Made by a program: the position numbers and the translations under genes. Shown in pieces: positions 11,537 through 22,949 of a stretch of DNA of 64,000 nucleotides. The DNA is from Darksidea phi (taxonomy: Eukaryota > Ascomycota > Dothideomycetes > Pleosporales > Lentitheciaceae): NCBI GenBank assembly GCA_030770425.1, contig JASJFT010000080.1, positions 62,001-126,000 of the forward strand. The letters are read 5' to 3'. Every line of letters begins with the position of its first letter. Positions within the stretch are counted from its first letter, which is position 1. The notes under the pieces were generated by a model. It was not told the origin of the DNA and ran no database searches. It saw only the letters and a program-made list of their open reading frames with translations.

Positions 11537-12596
11537 ATGAACCGGCGTCGCCCTCCGCCATATCTATTCTTCCAATCCGCTTTCGTCGACCCTAGCGTGC
11601 CCGACACAGTGGCGACTGGCCCTCTACCGGCCCCGCCCGAGCCGCAGAGCAAGCAAAGGTAATGTTGCGCGGAGTACACCACGGCGTGACTCGTTTGCTA
11701 ACGTGGCTCTAAGCTCCATCATGAAGATCACCGTCGGCACAACACCCGACACCCAACGCACATGGCACCTTCCCGCCACCCTCCTCTCCCGGCACTCCGC
11801 CTACCTCCGCACCGTCTGCACCGATCCATCAACACGCAACCTTGTACTCCCCAACATCGCGCCATCAACCTTCCAGAACTTCATCGACTACATGTACAGC
11901 AGCATCTACTCGCTCCACAGACACGCCTCAGACTACCATCCCATCCTCGCAAACATCCAGGCCTGGATCCTCGGCGACAAACTGGAAGCCTTCGCTTTCA
12001 GGACCGCAGCAATGAGGCGCTTGTATGAGGAGGTCGTGCCGCTGGCGAGGGATAGTGGGAGTGGCGCGCTGGAGAGTCCCATTCGTGCCGTGGATATCGA
12101 GTTTGTGTGTGCGAATACCGAGGTGGGATGTGTGCTCCGGGCGATGATATTCGACGCGGTGGCGAGCCACTGGCAGCAATCCCAAGTCCTCGATATCAGA
12201 CATGGCATGGAAATCGACACGCCTTACCACTCGTCCGAGCCTCCAATCGCCTTTACGATATGGCTCAACGTTTACCATTCTCATAGCGACTTTCGCGCCC
12301 GGCTTGTAAGTAGCTTGAAAGTGGGTGACGCTTTCCGGTACGATATGTTACGGCCTGTTGAAGACTACATCGAGGGCAGGGTAGGTATGAGGGAAGACGA
12401 GGTCGGGGTGGCGGCTGCTGAGAGGGGCCGCAAGAAGAAGAGGAGGGCGTTGCCGTCTCGACGGAGTGAGGATCTGTTGGGGAGTCACAGGAGGAGTTCG
12501 AGGACGCCGAATGTGAGGGGGAGTAGTCCTCCTGAACATGCGATTCTAGATGAGGAAGACGAGTTTGTTATGGCAGAGGAGGTGTACGGGCCGTGA
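11537..12596 (+). CDS. BTB/POZ domain protein
   Basis: Exons 11537-11658 and 11714-12596 flank a 55-nt intron (GTAATG donor, TCTAAG acceptor), giving 334 residues. After a proline-rich start (MNRRRPPPYLFFQS), a fungal-type BTB fold runs from about residue 46: ITVGTTPDTQRTWHLPATLL, then SAYLRTVC, LVLPNIAPSTFQNFIDYMYS and a helix ending AFAFRTAAMRRLYEE. Fungal proteins of this layout usually act as dimerising or Cul3-adaptor-like proteins, but the substrate is unknown. The C-terminus has a basic cluster (RGRKKKRRALPSRR) resembling a nuclear localisation signal, then an acidic end. The first exon was added because the splice joins in frame and supplies an ATG; without it the frame opens only at a GTG or an internal ATG. 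Confidence 0.8.
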
Positions 12597-13119
12597 GTGG
12601 ATCTTCGTTTGTAGGGAAGCTGTTTGCTTGGATGTGGCAGGGTTGTTGGCGAGAGCGTTGCGTTGGATATACGGCGAGCTGTTCAGATAGCCATTATGGT
12701 TGCAGATCGTCTTTAAGTGCGCTGGTAAAGTACTGATAAGCCAGCCCATTACTCGAATCCAGCAGCTATTTTTGAAGACTGATTGTTCCTCCTTGCATGC
12801 TGTGGTCGAACGATTGGTACTTGTCAGGTATTGTCAGTGAGGATACAAGCGTGGGGGCATAGTGTGAACAAGGAGAAGCCAAGAAGAAAGCGAATAAAAC
12901 TATGTATTACAATTTAAGGCATTGAATACGACTGAGCGCAAAAGCAGGAAAAACAAAGCGACACCAGCGCAATTCCATATCCAAGAAGCGCTGCCTCCAA
13001 ACCCACTATCGTCGAAACGGACATTGATAGGTAATATATCCATTCCACGTACAAACGCCGTTGGGAAACTTGACCAAATCCACATCCCAAAACATGTGTA
13101 TTGAAACGAAACAACCCAT
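12597..13119. other. Convergent intergenic region
   Basis: Lies between the 3' ends of the BTB (+) and LRR (-) genes. Presumably two 3' UTRs and terminators; the short open frames in it are not convincing. Confidence 0.4.
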
Positions 13120-16100
13120 CTAAAAGCCCGGGCTCCCAGGACTGAAGAGCTCATCCGTAGGCGAAGGTATCTTATCTCTGAGCCAGTTCAATATAGCGTC
13201 TGTCCCTTTCTTCAAGATAGCATAGTTCGGCACTCTGAACTTATTGCCTTCGACATCTAGACTGGTAAGCGTGCCGATGTGTAGACCTATTTGTGGTTCA
13301 AGGCGCCCGATGTCGTTGTTGCTAAGGTTGACCGTCTTCAGTCCCTGCAACGACTCCGCGGAGACTTCGGCAATGCTATTATCGGAGGCTATGAGGAGTA
13401 CGAGCTCAGGGAAGAAATTTCGCAGTGGTGGAAGAGAGCCGGTGAGACGGTTGTGGGAGATGTCGAAATGCTGTAGCTTCGGTGCTGAAAGGAAGGATGT
13501 GAGGCTGTCAAGAGATTGGATTTTGTTGCTGCCCAGGCGGAGCTCCCGTAGCTTGGGTAGTTCGAGAGTCTCAGCCAACGGGTCCACAATATTGTTCTTA
13601 GAAAGGTCCAAGACTGTCAAGAATGATAGCTGCCCTACAACAATCGGAATGGCCGTAAGATAGTTCTGTTGCAAATATAGCTGCCTGATGTCGCTCGACT
13701 CCGCGAAAGATACAACGGCGCCTTCGTCGATTTCGGTGAGGTTTTGGAAGGAGAGATCGAGCGTCCCGGACGGCGTCAATTTCCAGCCATTCACTGCATT
13801 TGTAGCCTCCTCGCTAACCTCCTCGAGGAGCTCTGGTGCATTCTCATTATCCTCGGGCTGTATGCGCGATAGAAGATCCCGCTTGATGTCTTCAGTGTTC
13901 ATAGTCAGGAACTTACGGTCACGAAGCGGATTTGCTGCAAGCGTCAGATTCTCCAACGCCTCCATGAGCGCGATTTTCTCGTCGAGCTTGTTCAAGTTAT
14001 TGCCAGTAAAGTCGGCATTGCGAAGGTGTTGCAGTGTGAAGAAACCCTCCGGGAGAGATGACAAATTGTTCTCCCCAACGAGGAGAGTCGTCAGGCTTGT
14101 CCACGAGGACATATCAGGGAGAGCCGACAACCGATTAAGGGATATATCCAAATATTTCAGCGCAGGTAGCAAAACTGTACCAGAGAGACAAAGGTCCGTC
14201 AACGAGTTATTCGAGAGCTGAAGCTTTTGCAGGTGAGGAACAGTATCGACATCGAAGAACGAGCCTCTGAAGGCATTTTTTGTAGCAATGAGCTCAACGA
14301 TAGGGATCGAAGTGAATAGTTCGGTTGGTAGCGCCGAAAGCTGATTGTCTGATACATTAAGCGTACGTAGATGAACGAGTGCGCGAACTTCTGATGGCAA
14401 GCTGGTGAGTTTGTTACCTTGGAGTTCTAAGATCTCCAAGTTGTCCAGTTTCTCTAGGCTTGAAGGGAAAGCGCCGTCCAATACGTTTTCCGCAAGTTTT
14501 AGCTCACGTAGAGTTGTAATCTGAGTAATGACTTCCAATGCTTCTAACGGCAACTTGTTTCTGGACTATACATGTGTGTTAGCGATAGCGTCCTAAACGG
14601 ACTGTAGTCTATACTCACAAGATTCAGCTTCGAGAGCTGCGTTAACCGCCTCAGTCCAACTGGTAGCTCTCGAAGCATGTTTCCATGCAGGTCAATATTC
14701 TGAATCCCGCCAAACTGCGGACCATCGTCGTCGGATTCTGCAGCGGCTTCGTAATCAACATCAGGGAACATCTCGTCTGGGAGCGTCTGGAGCTCGTTGT
14801 CCGCAGCAATCATAACGGTGAGGTCAACCACTTCACCCCACGCAACAGTCTTGTCGTCTGGGTCATATTTGTACATATTTAGTACTTCATCAGGCAGTTC
14901 GCTTAGGCCCATTGCCGCAATGTTGAGACGACCATCTGCACGAGCACCATCTAAGCGTTTCCGTATCAGGGACTTGCTCCCTCTAGCACCCTGGTTGAAC
15001 GGATCTTCGAGACCAAAATCGAACCCTGCAACCTCAGCTGGATCCGGAACGATTGCCTCTCTCGGAGGGGTGTTTGTGCGGGGAGCCCGAGTTGTGTTGG
15101 CGCGTTTGGCGGCCTCTCTGGCCTTTGCAATCTGTTCTCGTAGAGCTTGAGATGAGCTGACCTTGGGCGGCGTCTCATCCGGCTTGGGTGCAGCATCTGA
15201 GCGGCGAGCAGCTTTTGCTTTTGCAATCTGATCCCGAAGGGCCGCAGACGAACTAGAGACCTTCCTACTTGTCACCGGTGTCGTTTTGTTCACTGATTCC
15301 ATCCCGGCCGGTGAGGGGGTCGTGGCGATAGCTGCTCCCGGAGGCGATATCGCTTGACCGAAAGTCCCAGCAATAGACGGACGAGACTTGGGTGTTCGCG
15401 CGACCATGGTTTTGCTATTCGACAATGGACGTGGTTTGGATGTGGCCTGTACGTTTTGCATCTGGGACAAGGGCGGTTTTTTTACTGTGGAAACAGTTCG
15501 AGTGACGGAAGGTGTCTTGCTGGGTGTTGCAATTGCGCTCGTTGTTGTCGCCGCACTGACACTTCTCTTCCCGGGAGCCGTCATGGGCCCCCTCGAAGTT
15601 AGTGGAGCAATTCTCCTTGGTGTTCTTGGTAGTGCTTGGGGCGTGCCATCACTTGTCATCGGTCTACCGTTCGACAGTGCCGAAGCCGGCCTTAGAGGTG
15701 GTGGCATAGAGTTGTCGGCATTAAAGAAGCTTGATCTTCGGCCGGTCTTGCTCGCTGCTGGAGAAGAGGGCAGTTGCGACAGACTTTCGATCGTTCTTTC
15801 CGAAAGCGACGGCCGCGATTTCCTCGGTGCTAGCTTCACAGGCTCTGCCTCGTCCTCCAGCGATGTGTATTCCGGCTCATTCTCCCGGAACCCCGCCCGA
15901 GAGCTGGCTCGTGAGGAAGCTCTTGACGCGGAACGGAATGCATCGAGGTCTCCCAGCACATCGTCGCCAGAAGCCGTCTTCGATGCTCTGGTCGGTGGGG
16001 GTATTGCTGTTCTAGTCTGAAGGGACGGCGGCCGACCACTTGGCTTCTTGAAGGAGTAAGCGTCCGAGGTCGACGCTCGTACCTGCCCACTCCCGGGTAC

Positions 16101-16394
16101 TGTTCGTTTCGCTGTCGAGGTCAAGGATGCTCTGTTCGAGCTCGTGTTCGTCGAAGGTGCTGTTGAGGCAGTGTTCGAGCGAAGGAGAGACGCCCTGGAC
16201 GTCTTCTTTTGCAACGCGGGCGGGGCCTGACTGGGCCTCGATATCGACGACACAGAGGGCTTCTTGCGCAGTTGTTCGGTCGATGTGGGGGAGCGGAGCT
16301 GGGACTGGCTGCCTGAAGATCTGAGCACCGGCAATCGTGAAGTTGGACGTGGGATCCCGGACCGGGTGGGGATCGCGGAGGGCTGCTGCTCCAT
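13120..16394 (-). CDS. Large leucine-rich repeat protein with disordered N-terminus (LRRC40-like)
   Basis: Exon 1 is 16394-14619 and exon 2 is 14565-13120, with a 53-nt intron (GTGAGT donor, GTATAG acceptor) falling inside a repeat; the join restores a perfect LRR (LNL|SRNKLPLEALEVI). The product is 1073 residues. Residues ~1-500 are Ser/Thr/Pro/Arg-rich and predicted disordered, opening MEQQPSAIPTRSGIPRP. Two short similar segments, each carrying LR(D/E)QIAKA(K/R), occur near 15090-15240. From about residue 500 there are some 17 or more repeats of the LxxLxLxxNxLxxLP type, interrupted by an acidic linker. Architecture resembles fungal proteins annotated LRRC40-like, probably a protein-interaction scaffold. 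The start at 16394 is preferred to the longer frame reaching 16676, whose extra residues are antisense to the divergent promoter region and look non-coding. Confidence 0.8.
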
Positions 16395-16996
16395 GGTGGA
16401 TGCACGAAGGTCGTCAAGGTGGATGCAGACTGATAATGTCAGGATTGGGCGCGGAACTCGAGTGTCCCATGTCCAACCAAAAGGAAAGTGCCTATTCCTC
16501 GAGGGCCAAATTTCTAGCGAGCAGGGAAGCTTGGAAGATAGACGTTGGCCTGAGCGTCGCGTTGCCGTGGTGACGAAAGCGGTTAGAAGATCAAGACGTG
16601 ATTGCCGCACGCTCCAACCCAACGGCGCCCGCGCAACCTCCTCCACCTGCTCGCCGCCCGGTACACTGCAAGTCATCGCCGCGACCAGACGTCGCAGCCA
16701 CGTCGCAACCGCACACCGCGCATCCTCGAGTTTGCTGCTGCATTGGTCGCAAAGCCGTCGCGCTCAACCCCCGACTTAGCGCGCATCGACGCGACCACCC
16801 CACGTCGCCAACCATTCGCGTCTTGGATCCTCCCTAAGCTGCGGCCTCGTGTTTGACCTCCCACACCGCGCGCAAAGTCCGCTGGAAGACGTCCTTTTGC
16901 GCATCTGTTGCGGCGACTGAAAACCGCAAACACCCGATCGGCGCGTCTCGCCCGCACTTCTGACGTGTCTCGGCTTGCATCACCTGCCTAGGCAAA
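16395..16996. promoter_or_regulatory. Divergent promoter region, LRR gene and coiled-coil gene
   Basis: A 602-bp spacer between two diverging start codons. CpG-rich; it must hold both promoters. No specific factor site is claimed. Confidence 0.45.
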
Positions 16997-18538
16997 ATGG
17001 ACTTCCAGGCATCTCTATCCCAGCTCTCCCAGGACTCGCTCATCCCTTCCACGGAAGTGTCGAGGCCCGCGACGCCCAAGCTGGCTTCTGCGTCACATTC
17101 CGACCCTACCAATATGTCCAAGGCTGTCTCGCCCGATCAAGCTAAATTTACGTCGCCGGCGCCACCGACTACCTCCTCTATGACACCCCCTCCCTCATCT
17201 CAAATACCGAACACTCGCGTTGTAGCTCGGACGCCCACTCCGCCCACGCCTCAGTTGACTTCTCCTCCTCCTACCTCCAAGCTCCCGAACGAACCTTCAG
17301 CCCTGGCGGAATCAGCTGCTGTCCTCTTCTCGCAGGATCAAGTCGACAATGCCTCCGCGGATGAGCTTCGATCTATGGTCGGCGAAATCACTAGTGCGCT
17401 GCGGGATATTCGACTATCCGCAGCCCATTACAAGCTCCAGTACAACATGGCTGTAATGGAAAGCCAGGAATCTGCTAGCCGGATGGCCGTGGAACTCGCT
17501 ATGGCCCAGCGGGAAATTGATGTCTTGCAGCAAGCTGAGGAGAAACGACGTAGTAACATGGCACCACCTGAGCAAATCTACCAAGAATCGCCGACCAACG
17601 CCGCCAATGCAATTCTGATGTCTGAAATGAACCGCCAGATTCAGATGCTTCAGAGCGAGAACGAAGAGCTTCGTGACCTGTTCGACCAGCAAAAACGCCT
17701 CACTGAACATAGGGAAGGCGAGCTCGCCAGTGTTATGGAAGAGAATGATAGGCTCAAGACGAGGATTCGAAAGAACCGCGACCACATCGCGCCGTATCTG
17801 CCGTATCTTGAGCAAATGAACGAGTCCCCTCGTTCCATCTTCGGAACTCCTAATGCCACTCCGCGACATAAGATTCAGCGGGTGGCACCTCCTATCTCTC
17901 ACGAGAATAGCAGAGGACAGAACAATTTCGAGGCTCTTCTTTTAGCCGACAAGATGCTTAGCCAGGAGACTGCCACGGCACCATCGACGCCGTTAAGGTC
18001 ACGTGCGCCAAGGTCACGATTTGGTCACAGCCGGGGTACGCATTCAATGTCTTCCCTTCCACAGACACCTAACCGGCGATCCACCCATCTTCAGTCTAAC
18101 GCGCCGCGAACGCCGCCAACGTTCGCCGACGTCAATATCCCCCAATCCGCCCCGGCAGCCCACTACCACCAGCAGAAGGCAGCACACGGCCGGCGCGAAA
18201 GCAGCAACTCCACCATCACAGCTTCAAGCATTGACGAGGAAGAGGCTTTCACCGATAGAGAATGTGATGAAGTTCCGGAGTCGCAAGCAAGTCAAATGGC
18301 TACCAGCATGCTTCGAAGGGCACCCCCACCAAAGCAAATGTCCGCTCCATCATCACAGTCGGCGAATCTGGTTCAAAGCAAGATCTTCGGGCAAGTGAAG
18401 AAGGGCCATGGCCTAACACGGTCTGGGGAGTTTGAGAAGAGGCGATTGCCGTCAACCGACCACCATGGCAGTCCAACCAAGCGCGGTCGGATCGATCACA
18501 GTGTAGGTCTGGGCATCGGCGGTTTGTTGCGAGACTGA
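16997..18538 (+). CDS. Coiled-coil protein of unknown function
   Basis: A single-exon frame of 513 residues. It opens MDFQASLSQLSQDSLIPSTE, then a Pro/Ser/Thr-rich disordered stretch to about residue 105. About 110-265 is a long predicted coiled coil (SALRDIRLSAAHYKLQYN; AQREIDVLQQAEEKRR; EMNRQIQMLQSENEELRDLF; EENDRLKTRIRKNRDHI). The rest is basic and disordered, with TP/SP sites that could be cyclin-dependent kinase targets, and ends GVGLGIGGLLRD-like. The layout suggests a cytoskeletal, spindle-pole or nuclear scaffold protein; I cannot name it with confidence. The upstream region is shared with the LRR gene. Confidence 0.75.
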   Translation: MDFQASLSQLSQDSLIPSTEVSRPATPKLASASHSDPTNMSKAVSPDQAKFTSPAPPTTSSMTPPPSSQIPNTRVVARTPTPPTPQLTSPPPTSKLPNEPSALAESAAVLFSQDQVDNASADELRSMVGEITSALRDIRLSAAHYKLQYNMAVMESQESASRMAVELAMAQREIDVLQQAEEKRRSNMAPPEQIYQESPTNAANAILMSEMNRQIQMLQSENEELRDLFDQQKRLTEHREGELASVMEENDRLKTRIRKNRDHIAPYLPYLEQMNESPRSIFGTPNATPRHKIQRVAPPISHENSRGQNNFEALLLADKMLSQETATAPSTPLRSRAPRSRFGHSRGTHSMSSLPQTPNRRSTHLQSNAPRTPPTFADVNIPQSAPAAHYHQQKAAHGRRESSNSTITASSIDEEEAFTDRECDEVPESQASQMATSMLRRAPPPKQMSAPSSQSANLVQSKIFGQVKKGHGLTRSGEFEKRRLPSTDHHGSPTKRGRIDHSVGLGIGGLLRD

Positions 18539-19002
18539 ATGCGAACCTCTCCACAGGTACCTAACGAGTGACGATCTGGACATGTGGGGCGGGCGGGAAT
18601 GGAGTCTGTATTTGGTTGGGATTGTATTTTGATGCGCTTCGACACTCAACGGCTGACACCGTCTTCCGGATTGTAATATTTGACCCTACTCTGATCGTTT
18701 GATACTTGCGGATACCAATGGAAGGATGCGGGATGATGATGGATGACTAGATAGCAAATGACAACTCTTGTATACCCGACTACCAACCCCTCACCTGCGC
18801 GCTGTGATGTGGTCGCAGTTCCTACGAATGAATAGCATTGAAATCTTTCGTTCTGAAGGAAGCCACGTCGTTAGCGCGAGAAGTGATGTGCACGGACCTC
18901 ATCGGCAAAAAGTTCGCCCGGCTCCAAGCGAATGAATTTTGGACCCACGAACTCTCCGTCGCAACTTCTGCGACAGCCATACTAACCTTTAGGTCAATAA
19001 AG
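18539..19002. promoter_or_regulatory. Promoter region of the eL13 gene
   Basis: About 460 bp between the coiled-coil gene and the leader of the ribosomal protein gene. It holds the upstream 3' UTR and the eL13 promoter. No individual site is asserted. Confidence 0.4.
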
Positions 19003-19052
19003 GTACGCGCCGTGCCTATACAGCATCACCACAAGCTAATTGATTCTCACAG
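19003..19052 (+). other. Probable 5' UTR intron of the eL13 gene
   Basis: A 50-nt segment with a GTACGC donor, a GCTAATTG branch-like word and a CTCACAG acceptor, ending 11 nt before the eL13 start codon. Introns at or near the start codon are common in fungal ribosomal protein genes. Inferred from splice signals only. Confidence 0.5.
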
Positions 19053-19063
19053 AATCTGCAGCC

Positions 19064-19927
19064 ATGGCCATCAAGCACAACCAGCAGATTCAGAAGAACC
19101 ACTTCCACAAGGACTGGTATGCGGCACCCATCTTGCACCTCGCGAGCAAAGCTAACAGTTGTGCAGGCAGCGCTACGTCCGCGTGCACTTCGACCAGGTA
19201 ATTCCCCTCTCAATTCCTTGAGAGTAGTGGCGCCTGTTGTCCAGATGTTAACGCTCGCCATCAGCCCGGCAGGAAGAAGTCGAGGCGCAACGCTCGTGTT
19301 GCGAAGGCCGCCAAGGTCGCTCCCCGACCCGTCGACAAGCTACGACCCGTCGTTCGATGCCCGACTGTCAAGTGTATGTGGCAATAGAAGCGTGTCCAAA
19401 CACAGTGGCTGATTTGGATCTTAGACAACCGCCGTGTGCGCCCCGGTCGTGGTTTCTCGCTAGTTGAGCTGAAGAGTACGACATTCCTGCGCAACATAAT
19501 GCACATTGACTGACACTAATTAGCTGCTGGCATCCCCCGCAAGCTCGCGCGCACGATCGGTATCTCCGTCGACCCTCGCCGCAGGAACCTCTCCGAGGAG
19601 GGACTCAAGGCCAACGTGGAGCGCCTCCAGGAGTACAAGAAGAGGCTCATCCTCTTCCCTCGCCGTAACGGCAAGACGAAGAGCGGTGATGCTTCCGCTG
19701 AGGACGTCAAGGCCGCCAAGAAGGGCGAGAACGTCGTCAGGTCTACCGGCGAGGTCCTGCCCATCAAGAACGTTGTTGAGTTCGAGGAGGGCCCCATCAA
19801 GGACTACGAGGCCACCGACAACGCTTACAGGAAGCTCCGTGATGCCCGCTCCGAGGCCCGCCTTGTCGGTGTTCGTGAGAAGCGTGCCAAGGCCAAGGCT
19901 GAGGAGGAGGCGACCAAGAAGAAATAA
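19064..19927 (+). CDS. RPL13: 60S ribosomal protein L13 (eL13)
   Basis: Five exons, 19064-19116, 19167-19197, 19265-19373, 19425-19475 and 19524-19927, sum to exactly 216 codons including stop, giving 215 residues, normal for eL13. The introns are 48-67 nt. The protein opens [20 protein letters not shown], continues [18 protein letters not shown], and keeps the [12 protein letters not shown] and [20 protein letters not shown] blocks typical of the family, ending in a lysine/glutamate-rich tail. It is a structural protein of the large cytosolic ribosomal subunit. Four coding introns plus a probable leader intron crowd the first 500 bp, as is usual for highly expressed fungal ribosomal genes. 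Confidence 0.97.
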
Positions 19928-20605
19928 AGGGCTGCTCTAGATGACGATTCTGTGTAGTAGAATGCTTCACGGAATCTAAAAAATGATGATCACGGTTTGG
20001 CGAAGGATATTCCCTGCATGGGCGGCGTCAATGGTTAGGTCTCTGTCAACTATGACAGCATGTGAATGATATCTAGTCTCCCACAATGCAACCGCCATTG
20101 CACACGTGCATCCTGAAGTCTAACTGTTTGATGCCACTCCCTTGTCTAAACATGTCCCATTATATGCACATTAACGTACATTATACTGCACATGATTGAT
20201 TTATTATTTTAGTGGCGCACCTTCTGGCCGTGCGGGGTTGTTTGGTCTCTAGCACAACGGACTTGGGCTCTCACCTCCACGAATATTTCAAAACATCAAC
20301 TACACCACTAGACTTCCTGCGCGTCTAAGTTTGGCAATTGTGTGTATCGCTTATTCTACACTGATAGGCCGGGTCGAACTAGAGAAGCACACGTTTAAAG
20401 GTAAGCTTGATTGCCCTCCTATAGCCGTACCTTGTGAACTGAATCGAGCCTTGCATTGCTAGCAAGAGGTTTTGGGTATACTTTCACACATTCAACCTAG
20501 CCTATAATTTCTAAGCATGTTGTTGCTAATATGGTTGCAGCAACCCTAACCGCGCGACATAAACTCGTCACTGTCACAAACGCCATTCACACCACCACCG
20601 CCAAC
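19928..20605. other. Intergenic region between eL13 and HRI1
   Basis: Holds the eL13 3' UTR and the HRI1 promoter. AT-rich between about 20140 and 20220. No gene recognised. Confidence 0.4.
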
Positions 20606-21643
20606 ATGGCATTACCCTCTACACCTGCTCAACCTTTGCCCTCAAATGCAAGCATCAGCATCCGCGACTACATATACTTCCTACCGCACCCGCTTCCCAA
20701 TGGCACACCAGTACCTTACACAATCGGTTTACCGGATACGAATCCTCTAAACCATCCTTCTCAGCCCTTTGAGCCGACTAGCACGCTCGTGCTTACCAGT
20801 CCAGCGAAAACCTTTCTCGACATTCGTATTTTGAAACCTGTCCTCGCTGGTGAAGATGCTTTGCCTAATGATGGCGGCCATCCGGAGAGGCTTGAGTGGG
20901 CGTTTTCGGGAAAGTCGACGAGCCATGTGATTCCGGATCCTTATACTGTACGTTCTATCCTACGACTTATCTAGTACGGCTACTTTCAGTCCATGGGCCG
21001 AAGCCCCTCATCCTAGGCTTTATTAACCAGCTATCTTCCTTTGCAGGTCGCGACCGGCGGCAGCTATCCCACCCAAGGCACACGCACCTGGGCCGGTCCC
21101 GTCACTCGCGCATCATGGACGCATTGGCTCGACTCCAAACATGCCGTCGGCACACCGGAAGCGCAAATCCCAAAAGACGAAGGCATCATGTATCCTCTTT
21201 CCGCCACGCAAACCCTCGAGCACGGCTCCGGTCCCAACACCCACACCGGCGAAATGCACTCGTACGAAGAACTCTGGACCGATTTGCCCATCTTGTCCAC
21301 CTACCCTTCTATATTAAAGATAAGCATCGTGCTCCGCCTCGATGTCCCTGCATATAATGTCCGCGGTGTAGTTATCCGGCTTGGGCAGTTTTGTCAGGGG
21401 ATATTGATGAAGGGGGAGTATGTTACTATTGAACGGTGGGAGTTTGATGAAAAGAAAGAGGATGCGGTGGGTGAAAAGCAAGGCAGCGGTGGGGGTGAGT
21501 GGAAGAGGCGGGCAAGGATTGGGGATGCGTTTTTGCCGTGTGCGATGACGTTTAAGCCGGAGAATATGCGGGTAGGCGGTTTGGTCAAGTACTTTGATTA
21601 TGTGTGGGCGGTGGATGAGGTTGTGGAGTGGAGAGATGGGTGA
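20606..21643 (+). CDS. HRI1: HRI1-family protein
   Basis: Exons 20606-20947 and 21047-21643, with a 99-nt intron (GTACGT donor, TTTGCAG acceptor), give 312 residues. Family-like blocks are SISIRDYIYFLP, TSTLVLTSPAKTFLDIRILK, the WTHWLDS block, YEELWTDLP and a C-terminal MTFKPENMRVGGLVKYFDYVWAVDEVVEW. In yeast, Hri1 is a small two-lobed beta-barrel protein that binds the Hrr25 casein kinase 1 and Sec72; its precise role is unclear. This copy is longer than yeast Hri1 (~244 residues), mostly through insertions after the first strand and around residue 250. I prefer the ATG at 20606 (CCAACATGG context) to an in-frame one at 20531. Confidence 0.85.
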
Positions 21644-21889
21644 ATTGGGAGGGAGGAGATAGCATGCGGATTCCTTTGGCATCGAGGATTGAGACTGGGT
21701 CTAAGTGGGCGCGAAGGGTACACCGCACCCTTATTTTGTTTATCATGTCGTATGTAGAGCTTCTGGAAATTATGAGTAAAGCTTTAATGGTAGGATGAGT
21801 TGCTAGTGCTGGTCTGAATACACGACGATTAAGGATATGTACAATAGTGATGCAATGAGCACAACGAAAGATGGCGTGGAGAGGCAATT

Positions 21890-21893
<4 letters not shown>

Positions 21894-21915
<22 letters not shown>
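21894..21915 (+). repeat. A22 homopolymer tract
   Basis: Twenty-two consecutive A residues, about 250 bp beyond the HRI1 stop codon. It may be a simple slippage-prone microsatellite or the tail of an old retroposed insertion. Confidence 0.85.
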
Positions 21916-21920
<5 letters not shown>

Positions 21921-22129
21921 TTTTTGGAGTTTTTTTCTTTTACGTACTTTGATCGGCTTGGATTGAAAACACTGAAAAATCGCTATCCCGAAGGAAAAAG
22001 AAAAAAGAAAAAGGAAAAGAAAAAGAGACGCCATCAATAAAATGCTATCACTAAACCCTCCTGATCAATCGGCTGCCTTCCCAATGACTTCTTACCGCCC
22101 ATACCCACTTCGCTATATCATCCGGCGAG

Positions 22130-22560
22130 GAAGCCATCTCAGGCCTACAAACCACAAGACTCAAAGCATGACGAGGAATGGGCAGAGCGTGCGCTCCTCA
22201 CCTGGCTACGTCGATCCGAGAGGAGGCAAGTGAGGCCTCCAACTACAAGATCTCAAGCGGCAGTAAGGGGTGCAGACCAAGTCAAGCCCCAGAAAACCAA
22301 ACTACCTCCTGATTCGCTTGGAAACAAATGCGAGCAAGTAAAATATACTGTAGACATACTCTCTCCTTCTCGTGTCCGTTGCATCGGGGTCGACGGCAAC
22401 AGTGACGAGACTGAGCGTAGAGTGACATGCGCGTAAAACAAAATGCAAGTAAGTAAAAAAGAAAACTCCAGCCGTAAACTCCTTCCCGTATCCTCAAAGC
22501 CGACGGAAACAGTGAGGAGGCTGAGCGGAGAACCGAGATGCCCCTCGAACATTGTCGTTT
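22130..22560 (+). repeat. Diverged tandem/direct repeats in intergenic DNA
   Basis: Two pairs of similar segments are visible. AGGCCTACAAACCACAAGA (~22140) resembles AGGCCTCCAACTACAAGA (~22230). A longer unit of about 115 bp at ~22318-22432 resembles ~22436-22550: both start AAACAAA(A)TGC(G)AG, continue CAAGTAA, and share CGACGG(C/A)AACAGTGA and GA(G)GCTGAGCG. A third weak echo lies near 22630-22680. Old duplications, much diverged. Confidence 0.5.
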
Positions 22561-22949
22561 TCGGTTATCGTATCCGTGATGAGTTGCCATCATCATCCGT
22601 AATATTGTACATGGAGTCGTTATCGTGATTATTGTCGGCAGTGCTGGTGGAAACAGAGCGTTGTATGTCCGTTCCCGTATCCACCTGAAAGGTTGAAAGT
22701 GGATATAATGCGCGCCGCTACCAAGAACTGCGGTTCCTTCTATCTTACTGTTTCGCCAGCGCTGTTCTCAACCGTGAAGTGAGATCAAAGCGCTGGCTAC
22801 TTCAGTAAAACATTGAAATAAACAGCTGCTTGAGTGAGAGTGGTAGTGGGCATCCGTCCACAGATCTCTTTGGTAACAGTGCAAGAAAGCAGAGGACCAG
22901 GAACGCAGGAACGCAAACGAGGAATACTGAGGTGACACTCCTAGTTTCG

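Larger units (their letters stand above)
21644..22949. other. Convergent intergenic region with homopolymer and diverged tandem repeats
   Basis: Lies between HRI1 (+) and the acidic repeat gene (-). It contains an A22 tract, a purine-rich (A/G) run at about 21985-22030, and diverged direct repeats at about 22130-22560 described separately. No gene recognised. Confidence 0.5.

Noticed and set aside
15388..16020. 210-codon plus-strand frame
   Set aside because: Antisense to the disordered N-terminus of the LRR gene; a shadow caused by Ser/Ala/Arg codon use.
16395..16676. N-terminal extension of the LRR protein
   Set aside because: The extra residues lie in the divergent promoter region and look non-coding; the ATG at 16394 is the better start.
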